Position numbers and translations under genes: made by a program
In this document: positions 9,947 through 21,830 of the stretch, piece after piece
How the letters are laid out: each line of letters opens with the position of its first letter
How positions within the stretch are numbered: position 1 is the stretch's first letter
The notes under the pieces: generated by a model
Database searches by the model: none
Seen by the model: the letters and a program-made list of their open reading frames with translations, nothing else
Told to the model about the DNA's origin: nothing
From: Strongylocentrotus droebachiensis
Taxonomy: Eukaryota > Echinodermata > Echinoidea > Camarodonta > Strongylocentrotidae
Assembly: GCA_035222895.1 (NCBI GenBank)
Contig: JAVYIG010000871.1
Location: 248,001 to 312,000, forward strand
Direction of reading: 5' to 3'
DNA: 64,000 bases

Positions 9947-11195
9947 TATAGTTACCTCTACCGAAAAGAAACGTCCTCGTTTTAAGAAAAAAAAATCAGA
10001 GGCGATAGCATTGACAAGTAAACACTTATATAAAAATATACAAAGTAAAATATTATTTGCAATTATAGGCGAACGGAAGAGTCACACCGACTTGTGGCTT
10101 ATGGAATAATTGTGGATGGAAATATAGTGTAAACTACTCAAAGTATGTAACAAACAGTCTTAAAATACAAAACGCCATAACTTCAAATCAAATGTGCATA
10201 CAATAAAAAGGTGATCATTACATGTACAGAAGCACAGACAAAAAACATAATTTTATATACATCCTTGTACTGTATGTACATGTAGTTTACTCTGGACCTG
10301 AATTGAGGGAATTATTACCATTTGGGTAGACATTACCACAACATGTCTCATGACCTTAGCCTAGGTCAGATTGACCAGTTTACATTCCTTGTTGGAAGTA
10401 CATGTAATAAATGATCAAGATGACAACAGCTGGGTTTATGTTTGAGAACAGAAATCCAACTTTTAAAGAAGAAGTGGAGTCATCCACTCATATGAATTTG
10501 ATTTTATCATGACAAACAGTATTTTAATTGACCTACTGGGAAAATGAAACTGTGATCATGCTGCAGTTATAATTGGAAACATAAAACTGGAATTAATAAA
10601 TCAAACCATTGAACTAAATTCCTAACTGAACTACAAAGAGAGGTACCATTATACGATAACAAGAAAAATGGAACACATAAATGAAAATACACTAAAGACT
10701 AGAATATAATATGGATTATAAATGAAAAGCAAAATCGCTAGCAAAACAAAGCATACCTAAATTCTATGCCGTATCTATCAAAACATGTGAATATAACTCA
10801 GTACAGTAAAACCTAAAAATGCGATAACATAAACACACAATGACAACTGATATGTTGAGATAAAGAAATGAATGTAGCTAAATAGCTATCGAATAGCCGA
10901 AAATATGTTCAAAATGACTTTGTAGAACATGAATTATTTCCTGCTTTAAGCAGACTACCAAAATTAATGATACATTCACATATCATTATAAACAAATTAC
11001 CACAGGCTGATAATGCTGCATGAAATTTCTAATCAATATCTGAAGAAAAGAGATTGTACAGCTAATTATCGTTTAAAGCCAATGTTACCAAATGAAAGTT
11101 GTAATAAACTTAAATACGATGAATGGGAGTAATGGAATTAAAGGCGAGTCGAGATCAAGACAAAATCAGGGTCATTAACCAGTTGTAGCTTTTTC
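9947..11195 (-). other. 3' interior of second LTR element, no gene
   Basis: AT-rich, without a long frame on either strand. The bases next to the LTR are only loosely purine-rich, so the polypurine tract is weak or decayed. Confidence 0.45.
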
Positions 11196-12122
11196 TTAAT
11201 GGTAATGTGGGATGAAAGGGGGGCCTGGACCATGAGGTAAGGAAGGGCAATGGGTATTATAATGTAGGGTTACGGGGATGGAGGGGAGCTGTGAAGCAGG
11301 AGATGGTGGATAAAGAGTTGGTGTTCTGGCAAGCCTCGAAACACCCTGGGGAAATAGCAATGGGATTCTGAGTACAGACTCAATTGCCGAAAGAGGTGTC
11401 GAGAGGACAGTCTCTACAACTGGATCGAGGGACACAGGGGCATGGATATGCTGCTTCGGTTAAGGGGTATCACTGGGCAGGTGGGCATCAGTTGGGAGAG
11501 ATGAGGGGTTAATCTCAGTGGAAACATAATCAGTGGGAGAAAGAATAGGGGTATTACAGCAAGGCTCCGGGAAGGTTGTGATCTCTTCACCGGGAAGGTC
11601 AACAAAAGTCTTCTGACAGGTAGATGGATGACAGTCAGAGAAAGGATTTAAAAAGGATACTAAGCTGGGATGAAGAAAAGAAATATGAACAGAAGAAAAG
11701 GAGAGACCAGATACAAAGTCGTATAGGAAGGAAGAGAGGGAGATACCAGAAACGTTGTCTATGTGAAAATCGTACAATGAAGCTAATCGAGACAAATAGT
11801 CATTACCTAAAATAACAAGTGGCTCGATATCACTAGCAATGTGGAATTCACAGGACACGGGAAATGCAGGGTCTAGGAAATGAGAAGCAGTGATTATACA
11901 ACCCAGTGGATAGATGGGAGAAGAATGTGCGGGAGGGTAAACGTTAAGTTCCCGCAAGCACGGCAACTTGTTCAGAAGCTTTTCATTGACTAATGAAACG
12001 GGGTATGAATGGTCAATGAGGGCAGGCACAGGTGACGTAGCACCTGGAAAATAAAGGGTAACAACCAGCGGAGGGCAAGGAGAAGGACTTGAAACACTGT
12101 GTGTGTCATTGTGCCAACCCAT
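11196..12122 (-). pseudogene. retropepsin-like fragment with proline/serine-rich tail
   Basis: The frame 11460-12122 (220 codons) has a block VPALIDHSYPVSLV where gypsy proteases carry an active-site D-S/T-G, followed about 65 residues later by LVILGNDYL, the conserved ILG segment. The spacing and surrounding hydrophobic strands fit retropepsin, but the glycine-containing active-site triad is replaced by D-H-S. The protease is therefore probably dead, or the family has drifted far. Two overlapping frames downstream (11414-11605 and 11196-11435) are rich in Pro and Ser and may be frameshifted continuation. I see no RT after it. Confidence 0.5.
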
Positions 12123-12784
12123 AGTAGGGACACATCAACATGTCAAATAAAAGCAAAAGCAATAAACATACAATCAAAATCACAAAGGCAAAATAGCAAA
12201 ATACACAAAATAAGTTCACACATGTAAACAAAAGTCTGTGTATAGCATAGTAAACAGGCAAATACAATAAATATGGGCTAATAGACCATATACAAATCAA
12301 AACATTAGTAGATGTTCAAATATAGCACATGAAAATACAAATTAATATCATGTACATTTGAAAAATATGACGATTGATCGAGAGCTGGCATCCCTCGAGA
12401 AAGATTCAACAGTTAGGCTCCGGACAACCTTACAAAATATCAACAAAGCGAAGAACTTAAAAACAACAACAAGTTGTTCACACAATATCGTAGAGACATC
12501 CAGCTCGCGGGAGAAGTCACAGAGTAGCAAGTACTGAAGTAGCAGGAAAAATGGTCTTCGATGAGGGACTCCTCTCACCAAGCAAAATTAGCAGGAATGT
12601 TAGAACACTCAATAGATGCAGATGGAAGAGCAGAAGATAAAACTGAAGATGCGAAAAGTCATCAAAAAATAACCTGCACAGTCATGACTGAGTATAATAT
12701 ACGATCACGCTTTTCCTCTGAAGTAGATGATAAGTATGACATTTCATACACAAACGAGATTCCGAGAAGGATGGCGTATATACC
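12123..12784 (-). other. 5' interior of second LTR element, no gag recognised
   Basis: Where gag would be expected there are only frames shorter than 100 codons with no capsid or zinc-knuckle motif. Confidence 0.45.
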
Positions 12785-12802
12785 ATCCCACCGCTGCCAC
12801 CA
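12785..12802 (-). other. primer-binding site, tRNA-Leu-like
   Basis: One base from the right LTR the coding strand reads TGGTGGCAGCGGTGGGAT. From memory of animal tRNA-Leu(AAG), this is complementary to its 3' end (CCCACCGCTGCCA plus CCA) over all 18 bases. Confidence 0.8.
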
Positions 12803-12803
12803 G

Positions 12804-13315
12804 TGTAACACTCCGTATTGTAGATATTTGGTAGCGTGGTGATGATGAGTGTTAGCTAAATATATCAATAGATGACTCGAAACAAATAATAATATATAGT
12901 TCAAGATTGTATTTTATTGAATATAATATGTAGCCGACCCCTCTGTGTACGCCTACAATAGGCAGGGGCAATCGCTGTTCAATCCCCACCTGAAGGTGGT
13001 GAGGACGAGAAGTTGAAGAACCCACATGATTGATTTTACAAACTATTTATACTTTTGGGAGAGTCCAAGCTATGGTCTGACATGAGACATTTGAGACCAT
13101 ATTTGGACATGGTCAATGTTATGAATTAAACATTAACCCTCATGAATTAAACATAAAGACCTCATGCCCATAAATGGCCATGGTCAGTGGTTAGTTCTAA
13201 GTAGAAAGTGGAATGACATACTCTAATGGAATGTGCTTATCTTGCATTTATACACTACTAAGAAAGTACTGTTTTAAAGGGTGTTTTGTTAGGGATTGTA
13301 ATATTGGGTCTTACA
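12804..13315 (-). repeat. 5' LTR of second element (512 bp)
   Basis: Matches 9422-9946 except for a 13-bp gap near 13290. Confidence 0.9.
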
Positions 13316-13362
13316 ATATAAATGGTACCTCTGTAGTTTCAGTATTGTAGAGTAGACACTAA

Positions 13363-13839
13363 AGGAGGTGTCTCACTGAGCGGCGAATGCTTGCGAACGT
13401 TGCGAATTTTGGATTCGCTAACTTTTTATGACGAATGTTGGCGAAAATCAGGGTTCGCCTCTGCGACATTTGGCGACGTTTAGCGATGTCTCGCGACAAT
13501 TAACAATATTTAAGCGATTGCTTGCAAAAATATTTGCGAAAGGCAGTTTGCTAACTCCTGGTACACAATGGGTCGATTTTATATAGCGAATCAAAAAGAA
13601 ATTCAACGACACCAACTTCCAACCGTTTGCAACGGCTTACGAATGTTTTGCAAACGCTTACGACTGTTTTTGCAAACGCTTGCAACTGTTTGCGGAAAAA
13701 TAAATTCGCATTGCGACAAGAAAAAAGTTTGCGAACTTTCTTGCAACCTTTACGCACCTTTTGCAACCTTTTACGAACTTTAGTGAAACCCCAGATTCGC
13801 TACGTTCGCAAGCATTCGCCGCTCAGGGAGATACCCCCT
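13363..13839. mobile_element. PIF/Harbinger-like TIR element with word-filled interior
   Basis: The termini are inverted: AGGAGGTGTCTCACTGAGCG on the left, and AGGGGGTATCTCCCTGAGCG on the complement of the right. The match continues through GGCGAATGCTTGCGAACGT. TAA flanks both sides (13360-13362 and 13840-13842), the TWA duplication used by PIF/Harbinger. The interior is packed with variants of one word, TTGCGAA/TTGCAAACG, in both orientations, so inner segments can also pair. There is no transposase; frames of about 71 codons on both strands are by-products of the repeats. Confidence 0.75.
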
Positions 13840-14663
13840 TAAGGTAAAATGATTAAATCCTTGCTAACAGATATAAGTAGGCTCGGTTTACAGCCACGCT
13901 TTGCCTAATGTTTCTATTTCAGACATTGATACCTATTGGTTAAAACAAGGAGTTTTATAACTCCTTGGTAAACAATATGTGATATAACTTGTACCTCTGT
14001 AGTTTGAGTTGCTTAACTTGGGGCAGTGTGGAGTAGACACTGGCGTAAACTGATCCAACTAGACCAGTTTATGCAGATGATTCCCTCTTTGCCTTGTGTA
14101 TAGGTAAAAAGCGGTTCTTGAGATGTGATTCATGTTATTTCTACAGTAGTTCCCACACTTATCAAGCTTCTACAAATGTGGGATGCTTAATATATTCATG
14201 CATGTCTCTCTTGCCCGGTGCAATGTGATCAATAAGATTGAGGCATAAAGAAGGAAGAAGATACATGTATGTCAGCCGCCTCATTATGTTCGCCGGATTG
14301 CAGGTGAACAAGTAAAAGAGGAGGGAAGGAGAGGGTAGGGCGGGGAGGGGGGGGGGGGGGGGCACAAAGGAGAGCATAAAGTGAAGACAGAATGAGGGAA
14401 GAGATATAAGGACAGACAATGTGAATAACATATAATGGATTTAAGTGAGAATGACAGAGAAGAAAGAGGGGGCGATATCTTCTGTGGGTGAGAGAGGATT
14501 TTCGTTGTAAGCTGAAAAAATAAATCATCCGATTAAAGGATTTCAGTGAGCATGATAGGAATTATAATATGTCGGGAAATAATCCCTGTTTTGACGTTAT
14601 CTGAATAAAATATGTTCATGTTTATAACAAACAATATATGATAATAAACCGTCATCTTCCTTA
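13840..14663. other. intergenic with duplicated flank and G tract
   Basis: The part at about 13920-14045 resembles the two flanks of the second LTR element (9390-9421 and 13316-13360), sharing GTACCTCTGTAGTTT and GAGTAGACACT. A run of G at about 14347-14362 sits in a purine-rich stretch. There is no gene. Confidence 0.5.
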
Positions 14664-14900
14664 GAGGCGTCGTGATATAGCGGTTCATTCACTTGGCACT
14701 CAAACCAAGTGTTGAGGGTTCTAATACCAGAGCGACAGTAACGTCCTTTGACAAGATATTAATCCACCTTTGCCACTCTCCACCCAGGTTTAATTTGGTA
14801 CCGGATATGCCAGAACGCTACATATTTGGCCGTCAGCTGTAACCGCGGTAATTTATATGGGGGCTCACGGCATGATGGACATGTGCGCTGTTTAAGAGGC
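14664..14900 (+). mobile_element. tRNA-derived SINE
   Basis: The head folds like a tRNA: A-box-like GTGATATAGCGGTT, an anticodon-arm-like ACTTGGCACTCAAACCAAGT, and B-box-like GGGTTCTAATACC. The body has GACAAGATATTAATC, CCACTCTCCACCCAGG and a GGTACC block shared with the other SINEs here. The altered B box and extra body sequence make a functional tRNA unlikely. Confidence 0.7.
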
Positions 14901-17163
14901 CACCATTATTATTGTCACTATCTTAAATCGTCCACATTTGACAACACTCTCTATTTACCCAGAAGACCCTTTGGTTACCATGGTAAATTTTCACTTGTAG
15001 GCTAGCAGACTTCATTGACCTATAAATCTCATCTCAACACAAAATATTCCCCCAAAATCGTCACTGTTGATATTGTAGACTGCAGAACTCTACCCATTTT
15101 TTGGCATATCTGAAAATATACAACATACTTTTGCAATAACTAATCTGAATATCCATGAGAAAAAAAACCATGCCAGCTTTCATGTATGATTTCGGCATAG
15201 GTGCGGTGTGTGCAGAAATGATGCATGAAGGTGTATTTTAACTGTATTCCCATTGTACATGGCGTAGATGTGTGTGAATTATTTGTCATATTTTCTTTTT
15301 TTCATACTTTGTTCAGGTGCCTTCTATAATGTACAAGCCTAGAGCTTGTTTCAGGTAACCTTTCATCCAATGTTGCACCTTTTGTCATGTAATCTTTGAT
15401 TTTTTTCTTTCCTGGTGAAATGTGAGTAATGAATTTGTAACATCATGAAGGATGATGCTTTTGAATTATGAACATTTGAAACGGAGGGGCGTAGACCTCC
15501 GCCGGCTCCATTCTGACTTTGATGGATATTCCACCTTAAGCCCTGTTTTAATACCCGTTTCATTTAGTTTAAAGGACAAATCAAGTGACGCAGTGGATAA
15601 GCTTCAAAATGTTTAATTCATTCAGGACACCACCTACTCACCTGCCTCCGCAACTGTTCAAAGGGTGTGTTTTTCCTTTCTTCTCGTCAATATTTAACGA
15701 CGATGTATCGCTGTCTAGCTTTTGAAGCGGGCGCATTTGGAATTTCGGATAGATCTTTCCTGCTGGGTCAACTGGTCTTTTCAGTAATTTGCATGTTGAC
15801 GGAAAAGATTACCCATGGCCGAGCCAGGATTTGGACAATTCAGGATGATGCTCAATTTGGATCATGGTTTCAAAAATATTAAAATAAAACCTGCGTTCCT
15901 GATAAATGAATTCATGGGCAATTTATTCCCTTATCTCTTTCTACACAGATATTTACATGGTGCATGGTATTGAGACTATCGACAGAGTTTCTCCTGACCA
16001 ACAGGTTCTTCTCGTTAATCAAATCCAACCAAAATTGTCCCTAAAACCCAACTGAGACCTACCCCTCCTCTCTCATGGGACTGATTTGCATCAATAATAA
16101 TAATTCTATATATCTGCCGATAAAGTTCATATTAAAGGTTCCTAAGATTTCATCCTTATTCTCCATTTAACTTTAGAATTTGTTGGTATTATATGATATG
16201 TAGATACAAATGAAGACAAAATATCATAGATATAAGTCACCCTAGTGCGGCGCCCTAAAACAAAGAAAAATTATTGTTTCGATTGAGAACTTTGATTTTT
16301 ACTAAAATGCCATCTTCGGTACAGGCGCCATCGGGGAATGCAAAACTAACTGCAGTATGTTCATTTACATAAAACTCCCTTGGCAGAACCTCACCTAATT
16401 CTTCTTGGGCAGTAGACACTGACTGGACACATGTCTCTCTTACTTAAACCGGAGGAATCTTGACGGGAATCATCCCGTGTGAGGTCATAGCCCTCCCCTG
16501 CTCAGCCTCTGGCTCTTTCCAATGACGGTGATGCGGCGGTGATGGTGTTTCAATATTAGGACAGCTAACTGCATCATGCGTTACAAAGAAGCGATAGACA
16601 GGGAGCTTGTAATTAATTCTTACCGGCAACTGGTGAGCGTGTGAGAGCATTATGTTAGTTAGGAACAAACACGAAGTCGATGGGTGTGTGGAAAATATTC
16701 AATATAATGAGGCCTGGCGAAGCACGTTTACTCAACATTTCACGGAAATTATAATTCAAGTTGGGAAAGTCCCATGCGTGATTAAATTTGATTGTTTAAA
16801 ATGATTGGTTTCCTATGTGCACGCAATTTTTTAATTTCTAATTTATTTATAAATGTATAATTAAAAATGGTGCAACATTTATTTTAGATGGTATTCAATA
16901 GCTCTGAATCTTTGCAATATGTGTCAGTTTCAATTGAAAGTCATTACCGTTAACGTCATGTGAAGTAAACACGCTCCAATGTCAACCACAATTCCTTGTG
17001 GTTGGCTGTCAGTGAAAGTAGGTCTGTTTACCCAGCTCTACATTATAATTTCTTGACTATCAGCTGACGTATCAATTCAACGTAAGAACATATTCCCCGC
17101 TGTCTCGTTTATCGGGGATTTACATTAATTTGTAATCGATTTTCTGAACATATAGAGACGCAG
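14901..17163. other. intergenic, no gene seen
   Basis: Several short frames without domains. A short SINE-head-like phrase GTGACGCAGTGGATAAGC at 15583-15600 is probably a SINE scrap. Confidence 0.45.
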
Positions 17164-17480
17164 GATTTTTTCGAGGGGGGGGGGGTTAAAATTTGAAAAT
17201 CAAGCCGAAAATTTCGCAACGACTCAGCCAGCCGCTGAATAAGCGGGGAGGAGGGATGATCGGGGGGGGGGCGGGAGGGGGAGCGGGGTAAGAGGACATA
17301 TATATATTTTTTGTTTTGGTCCGAAAGATTTCGCAACGACTCAGCCAGCCGCTGAATTTTTTTTTTTTATTATTACAAAAAGGGGGGGGGGGGGTTTCCA
17401 ACAAAACACACACATACAAAATTCAAAGGGGGGGGGGGCGGTTCAACCCCCCACCTCCCCCCCTTGAGTACGCGCCTGTG
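17164..17480. repeat. G-tract-rich repeat with duplicated 30-bp core
   Basis: Four or more runs of nine or more G (near 17174, 17263, 17382 and 17428) alternate with a core, ATTTCGCAACGACTCAGCC..., present at about 17211-17241 and again at 17331-17358. It ends in a C-rich stretch and GAGTACGCGCCTGTGG. The pattern suggests tandem insertion or duplication of one G-rich repeat. Frames through it are artefacts. Confidence 0.7.
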
Positions 17481-18460
17481 GAGACGTGAGTTGTCGGGAG
17501 ACGATCAACCGATATTGGTCTATTGTTTGTGCGTAGCTAGTGCATTATGTTTATGTGAATTTATGTCTACTTGAAAGTTATTTGAATTTTTTTTGTTAAA
17601 TCATTATAAAAAGTTCAAGTTCAATCAAGATTACGTGACAAAATAGTTAAAGAATTGAAGATTTAATCTAATAAGTCAACAGCTTGGGTATTCAAATACG
17701 TTAAGGGGCATTATTTTGATTTTAACATTTATTTTATATTTTGTTTTTATTTTGGTAACGACAGGATGTCTTTTTTTAAGCCATGTTCCATCTCAACCTA
17801 AAAATTATCATTTATGTTAAACTATTAAAGGGACATTGCTCTTCGAACAATTTTTTGTTTATGCACTGTTCCTACAATGTATTATATCTCAATGTAAACC
17901 CCTGAATTTGAATAAATAAAATTAACTAACAAACAAACAAACATTCATCTAGTTGTTTAGGATAACACTAACACAGCTAGGGGCCCCGTCTTATAACCGT
18001 TGCGGCCGACTCAAATGATTAAAAAACTTGATATCAATCGCTAACCTATACTGATGAGATAGGAGTTTGCGACTACTTGTGATCATCTAGATCCATCGCA
18101 ACTCCAGGGTCCTAGACATTACCCCCCCCCCCCCCCTCCCCCGATTGGGGAAGTGGTGATGGTGGCGGTGGTAGTGTTCTGTGTTGTTGTTAGTGGTGTT
18201 GGTGGTGCTGTAGTTGTTGATAGTGGTGGTGTTGCTGGTGGTCATGTGGTTGATGGTGGCGATGGGGAGGGGCGGTGATCACTTTGAGAGTAAAAGTAAT
18301 TTTCCTGAGGCAGTAGTTCGCCTGGGGTAGATTTCAGGGTGCGACGTTCCTCTCGGATAGAATATAAAGTCCCAGTGTAGTTAACGTGGATATTTAAGCA
18401 ATCCATGCCTAATTGACATATAATAGAGGGCATGTAACATTTATTACTGCCTTATGTGTT
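17481..18460. other. intergenic: LINE-like tail and simple repeats
   Basis: A stretch ending TTGAATAAATAAAATTAAC(AAAC)n near 17909-17941 looks like a retroposon 3' end. A poly-C run lies at 18123-18136 and a TGG/GGT-rich block at about 18158-18270. A GGGGCCCCGTCTTATAACC phrase at 17982 resembles the end of the GGGCCC-type MITEs. No gene. Confidence 0.5.
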
Positions 18461-18820
18461 AAAGGAATTGGGTATCTTTGCCTCAGATTTTAAACAAAAT
18501 ACTGGAGTTAGCTCATGCTGCGATCATAATGATAAAACTTTAGGTCAGTCAGGAATCCCATGACTTTTACAAGCCGATCGCCTGTCTGATTATCAAGATA
18601 TTTATTATTGGAATTTGAAATGTAAAACCGTTATCCCATCGATTCTAATAAGACGACAGTCTATTGGGGAAAATGAGTCTGGTAAATCGGTCACTCAAAG
18701 ATTTCTACTTTTTGAAGCACTTCATGATCATTTTGAAGCGCAATCTTTGTAGGGTTTCAATATTACACCACATCACAGACACTGATAACGCTTAGGGTCA
18801 TGCATCTCATATTTGTTAAA
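18461..18820 (+). mobile_element. MITE family M, copy 1
   Basis: Begins AAAGGAATTGGGTATCTTTG and contains GTCTATTGGGGAAAATGAG, GGTCACTCAAAGATTT and ATGATCATTTTGAAGCG. All of these recur at 48866-49206 in the same direction and inverted at 43546-43983 and 52330-52545. The right end is eroded. Confidence 0.7.
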
Positions 18821-19257
18821 CTCGGAACAGTGTACATGGACATCTGTTCTTATTTGAACTATTGGTATATATATATATAAATGTAGGCGTAAATCGACCA
18901 GATTTAATTACCTAAACCCGGGGGTTAAAAAAGAGTAATTGATCTTCTGCCCATGAATCATTGACACTCTAAAGTCACTAAAACGTAAAAATGATATACA
19001 TACAATGGTTATTTTCATTCTCGTTAATTGTTGGAGAAGGGATGCTGGTACCTTGCTAAATGTTTTCATCATAAATCATCTGATGTACAGGGTATGTGTT
19101 TATATTGATGTAGTTCAGTGTACTATCCTCACAGAAGATATCTCATCCTTGAAAGATGACTTTTGAAAACAGTTTGCTTGCTTTATCCACATATTTTCAC
19201 GCATGCATGTGTCTGATCAAAATTTGCTTCAAACAAACGGTTATATATTCATAAAAA
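18821..19257. other. intergenic, no gene seen
   Basis: AT-rich, with a short (TA)n run near 18866-18878. Confidence 0.45.
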
Positions 19258-20574
19258 TCAGTCAGACCGCAGCGTGCGCGAATTCGCTTCCATTTATTCA
19301 TATCGTATGCACGAATTTGCTCCTCATGAATACGTAATAAGCAAAAACATGGCACAGTTCTCATCTTTCTGCTATGCTCAGGATTCATTTAATGACTTTG
19401 AATTCGTCATGAATATTGAGCCAGAACTATAAACATTATAATGTGCTATTCAATAAATAGTGAGTGAAGTTTCAAAATGTGAAAAAAACACCAAAAAAAA
19501 CTTGCAAAAAAAAATATTTGAAGAGTCGGATATACACGTTAAATAACCATTTTTATCGGGGGTGCATCTCGCTGAATTTTGGCTTACCACATAATGTAGA
19601 TATTTTCCTAACATAATATTATACTTCCTGTCAATGTCTGTCTCAATACCAGTCAGGAACAAGCAAAGTAGTAGCTGATGCATAATAGACTCCGGCGGAA
19701 AAAAAGACATGGCCGATCGACGAGCGTTTCGCATCGAGATCAACCGGGGGATACCACGTTATATATAGCTCTGCGTCGATTCGCGGTCCAACCAGTTTGC
19801 GCGCTGTACGTGAACACGCACGGAAAATAGACGGAGATTAGGGATATTCATGAATTACTCTCGTGTGCGTAACCCCCGGTCGTAGAGGCTTTTGTATTGC
19901 CCCACATACTTATTATTGTGTACGATACTCATGCGCTACATAATTATAGAAGTGAACGGAAAGTACAAAGTTGGATACGGATGCGCACACAAGTACAATA
20001 TAGAATTCCAGCTCTAGGGACAGAAGAGGGGATTTAAGTGTCTATAAAGGCTTTTTTTGTTTTGGTCAGGCTTTGATATCATTTTAACAAAGAAGACACA
20101 TTATTCGTTATGAAATGTATGTTTGTGTAAATACAAACTTTCAGGGGGGGGGGGGGGGCAATGTTATTGAAAATTGAAAATATGATTGTTCCCATCCCTG
20201 CTATTAATTTCATGGTTGTAAAAGTTGTGAAATGTGTTTTTATATTTGTAAACCATGGGCTAATTAGAAGAGCCTTAAACAGGAATTTCTTTTGGTAATT
20301 CCCAGACATTCGATGATGGTAATATTTTATTTCATAATTCTTTTGTCAATTGCGTTACTCCAGTTCATGTGTATTCCTGGAAATAAAATATTACAAAATT
20401 CTTTCCCTTATTCTCTTTTCTGTTTGATTTTGTTTTAAAGTGACCCGCGGAATATATATATATCTGGAAATTTATTTTCGGGGTTTGTTTGTGTGTAATA
20501 TGACCCTTGGATAGAAATATAAGTGTGCGGTGGGCTGAAGGGCTCAAATAAAACTTGTAGAATTCTAATTTTCA

Positions 20575-21055
20575 TCTTCAACATCATTATCACAATCACA
20601 ATCGTCATCGCCATCACAATCATTATCATCATCACCATAGTCATCATCGCCGTCACCACCTACATCATCATCACCACCATTAGCATTGCATCACAATCAT
20701 CATAATCACCGTCATCATGATCATCACCATGCACCACCGACATCACCATTAATTGCCATCATCACCATCACGTTAACGACCAGCAATCATAATCACCCTC
20801 ATCATCACCACCATCAGCATTGCCATCAAGATAATCATCGTCATCATGATCACTGTCATCATTATCATCATCACCATAGCCATCATAATCACCGTCATTA
20901 TTATCAGCATCACCATATCCATCATGAACGCCATCACCACCGACATCATCACCACTGCCATCATCATAATCACCGTCATCATTATCATCATCACCATAGC
21001 CATCATCTCCACCGTCGCCATCACCACCATCACAATCATCATCACCAACATATCA
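20575..21055. repeat. (CAT/CAC)n trinucleotide block
   Basis: About 480 bp of CAT, CAC and AAT/CGT variants in a common 3-bp phase. Three frames read through it as His-rich, Ile-rich or (on the complement) Met-rich peptides, the expected artefact of such repeats. No coding gene is inferred. Confidence 0.9.
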
Positions 21056-21404
21056 AAATATGTCAATGCTCGACTATTTATATTATGTTTACCCTGTGTA
21101 GGTACTATTTCTGGATGAAATACAAATCTGCAAAATATATCTTTTAGAAAGATTGTTTTTCTTTTGTGGGGGGGGGGGGGGGATATTATTTAACAGGTCT
21201 GTGTAATTCACATTTCTCAATCAAAATTCATGCCAACTAACCCAAAAGAAAACCAGGTCTGGTTTCTTCTGAATAGCCTAGTAAATGGACAAAAAAATGT
21301 ATTATTTAACACTACTACAAATAATAGATGCGATAGGACTACAAATAAAATTTGCATTTTCTAATATTTATATTTTATTTATAAACTGACTTTGACATTT
21401 ATGT

Positions 21405-21830
21405 TGAGACCATCACACGCATAAAATGTGTCGCTGAGAATAAAAGTATTATTAGAGTTAAGTATTGTTAAATTGTATAAAGGTGACAGTTCAGTCAGTT
21501 TTCTATTAATATAATAAATGCTTTGTTCGTGTGAAGCTCCAGAATCCCACCTTGGAACTTTGGAAGTATCAGAGATTTTTGTTTTATTGAAAGGAATAAG
21601 CTGAACAAAATCCTTCTCGTCCTTCTCCCAAACTCCCCGTTCAAGATTGTTTGTTCCAACGTGAAGCAGAACTGCGGTTGAGTCTTCAAATAAATAACCA
21701 TTAAAATGAACAAAGGCATGGAGTCCAGCAAATGTTGATCCAGGAATGCAATGGAGACTGATGTGTGATGTCTGTCAATGTCCCGCAAGCTTCGATGGTT
21801 GAGTGCGTCTGTCAGAAAAACAACAACAAA
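21405..21830 (-). pseudogene. SGNH-hydrolase-like remnant, frameshifted
   Basis: On the minus strand one frame starts with a DALNHRSLRDIDRHHTS block (21770-21825). A shifted frame then continues with a PGSTFAGLH block and a STAVLLHVGTNNL block near 21640-21690, ending with a block reading SIYYINRKLTELSP. The HxGTN block is the hallmark of the SGNH fold and is often seen in esterase-like domains carried by retroelements. The frame change near 21745 and the absence of a complete gene point to a pseudogene. The parent family is not established, and an ordinary host SGNH pseudogene is possible. Confidence 0.4.

Larger units (their letters stand above)
9422..13315 (-). mobile_element. second LTR retrotransposon, gypsy-like, non-autonomous
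   Basis: A 3,894-bp element bounded by direct repeats of 525 and 512 bp that appear identical except for one 13-bp gap. ATAT (9418-9421 and 13316-13319) may be the target duplication, although the next base out differs. The coding direction is minus, shown by a tRNA-Leu-like primer site beside the right LTR and an AATAAA in the LTR on that strand. The 2.86-kb interior holds only a protease-like fragment. I find no zinc knuckle, integrase or RT, so any movement would need proteins from a relative. The near-perfect LTR match suggests recent insertion. Confidence 0.85.

Noticed and set aside
14664-14740. Possible functional tRNA gene
   Set aside because: The B box is altered and SINE body sequence follows directly, so it reads as a tRNA-derived SINE head.
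20686-21147. 153-codon His-rich frame and Met-rich/Ile-rich counterparts
   Set aside because: Direct reading of a CAT/CAC microsatellite in different frames and strands.
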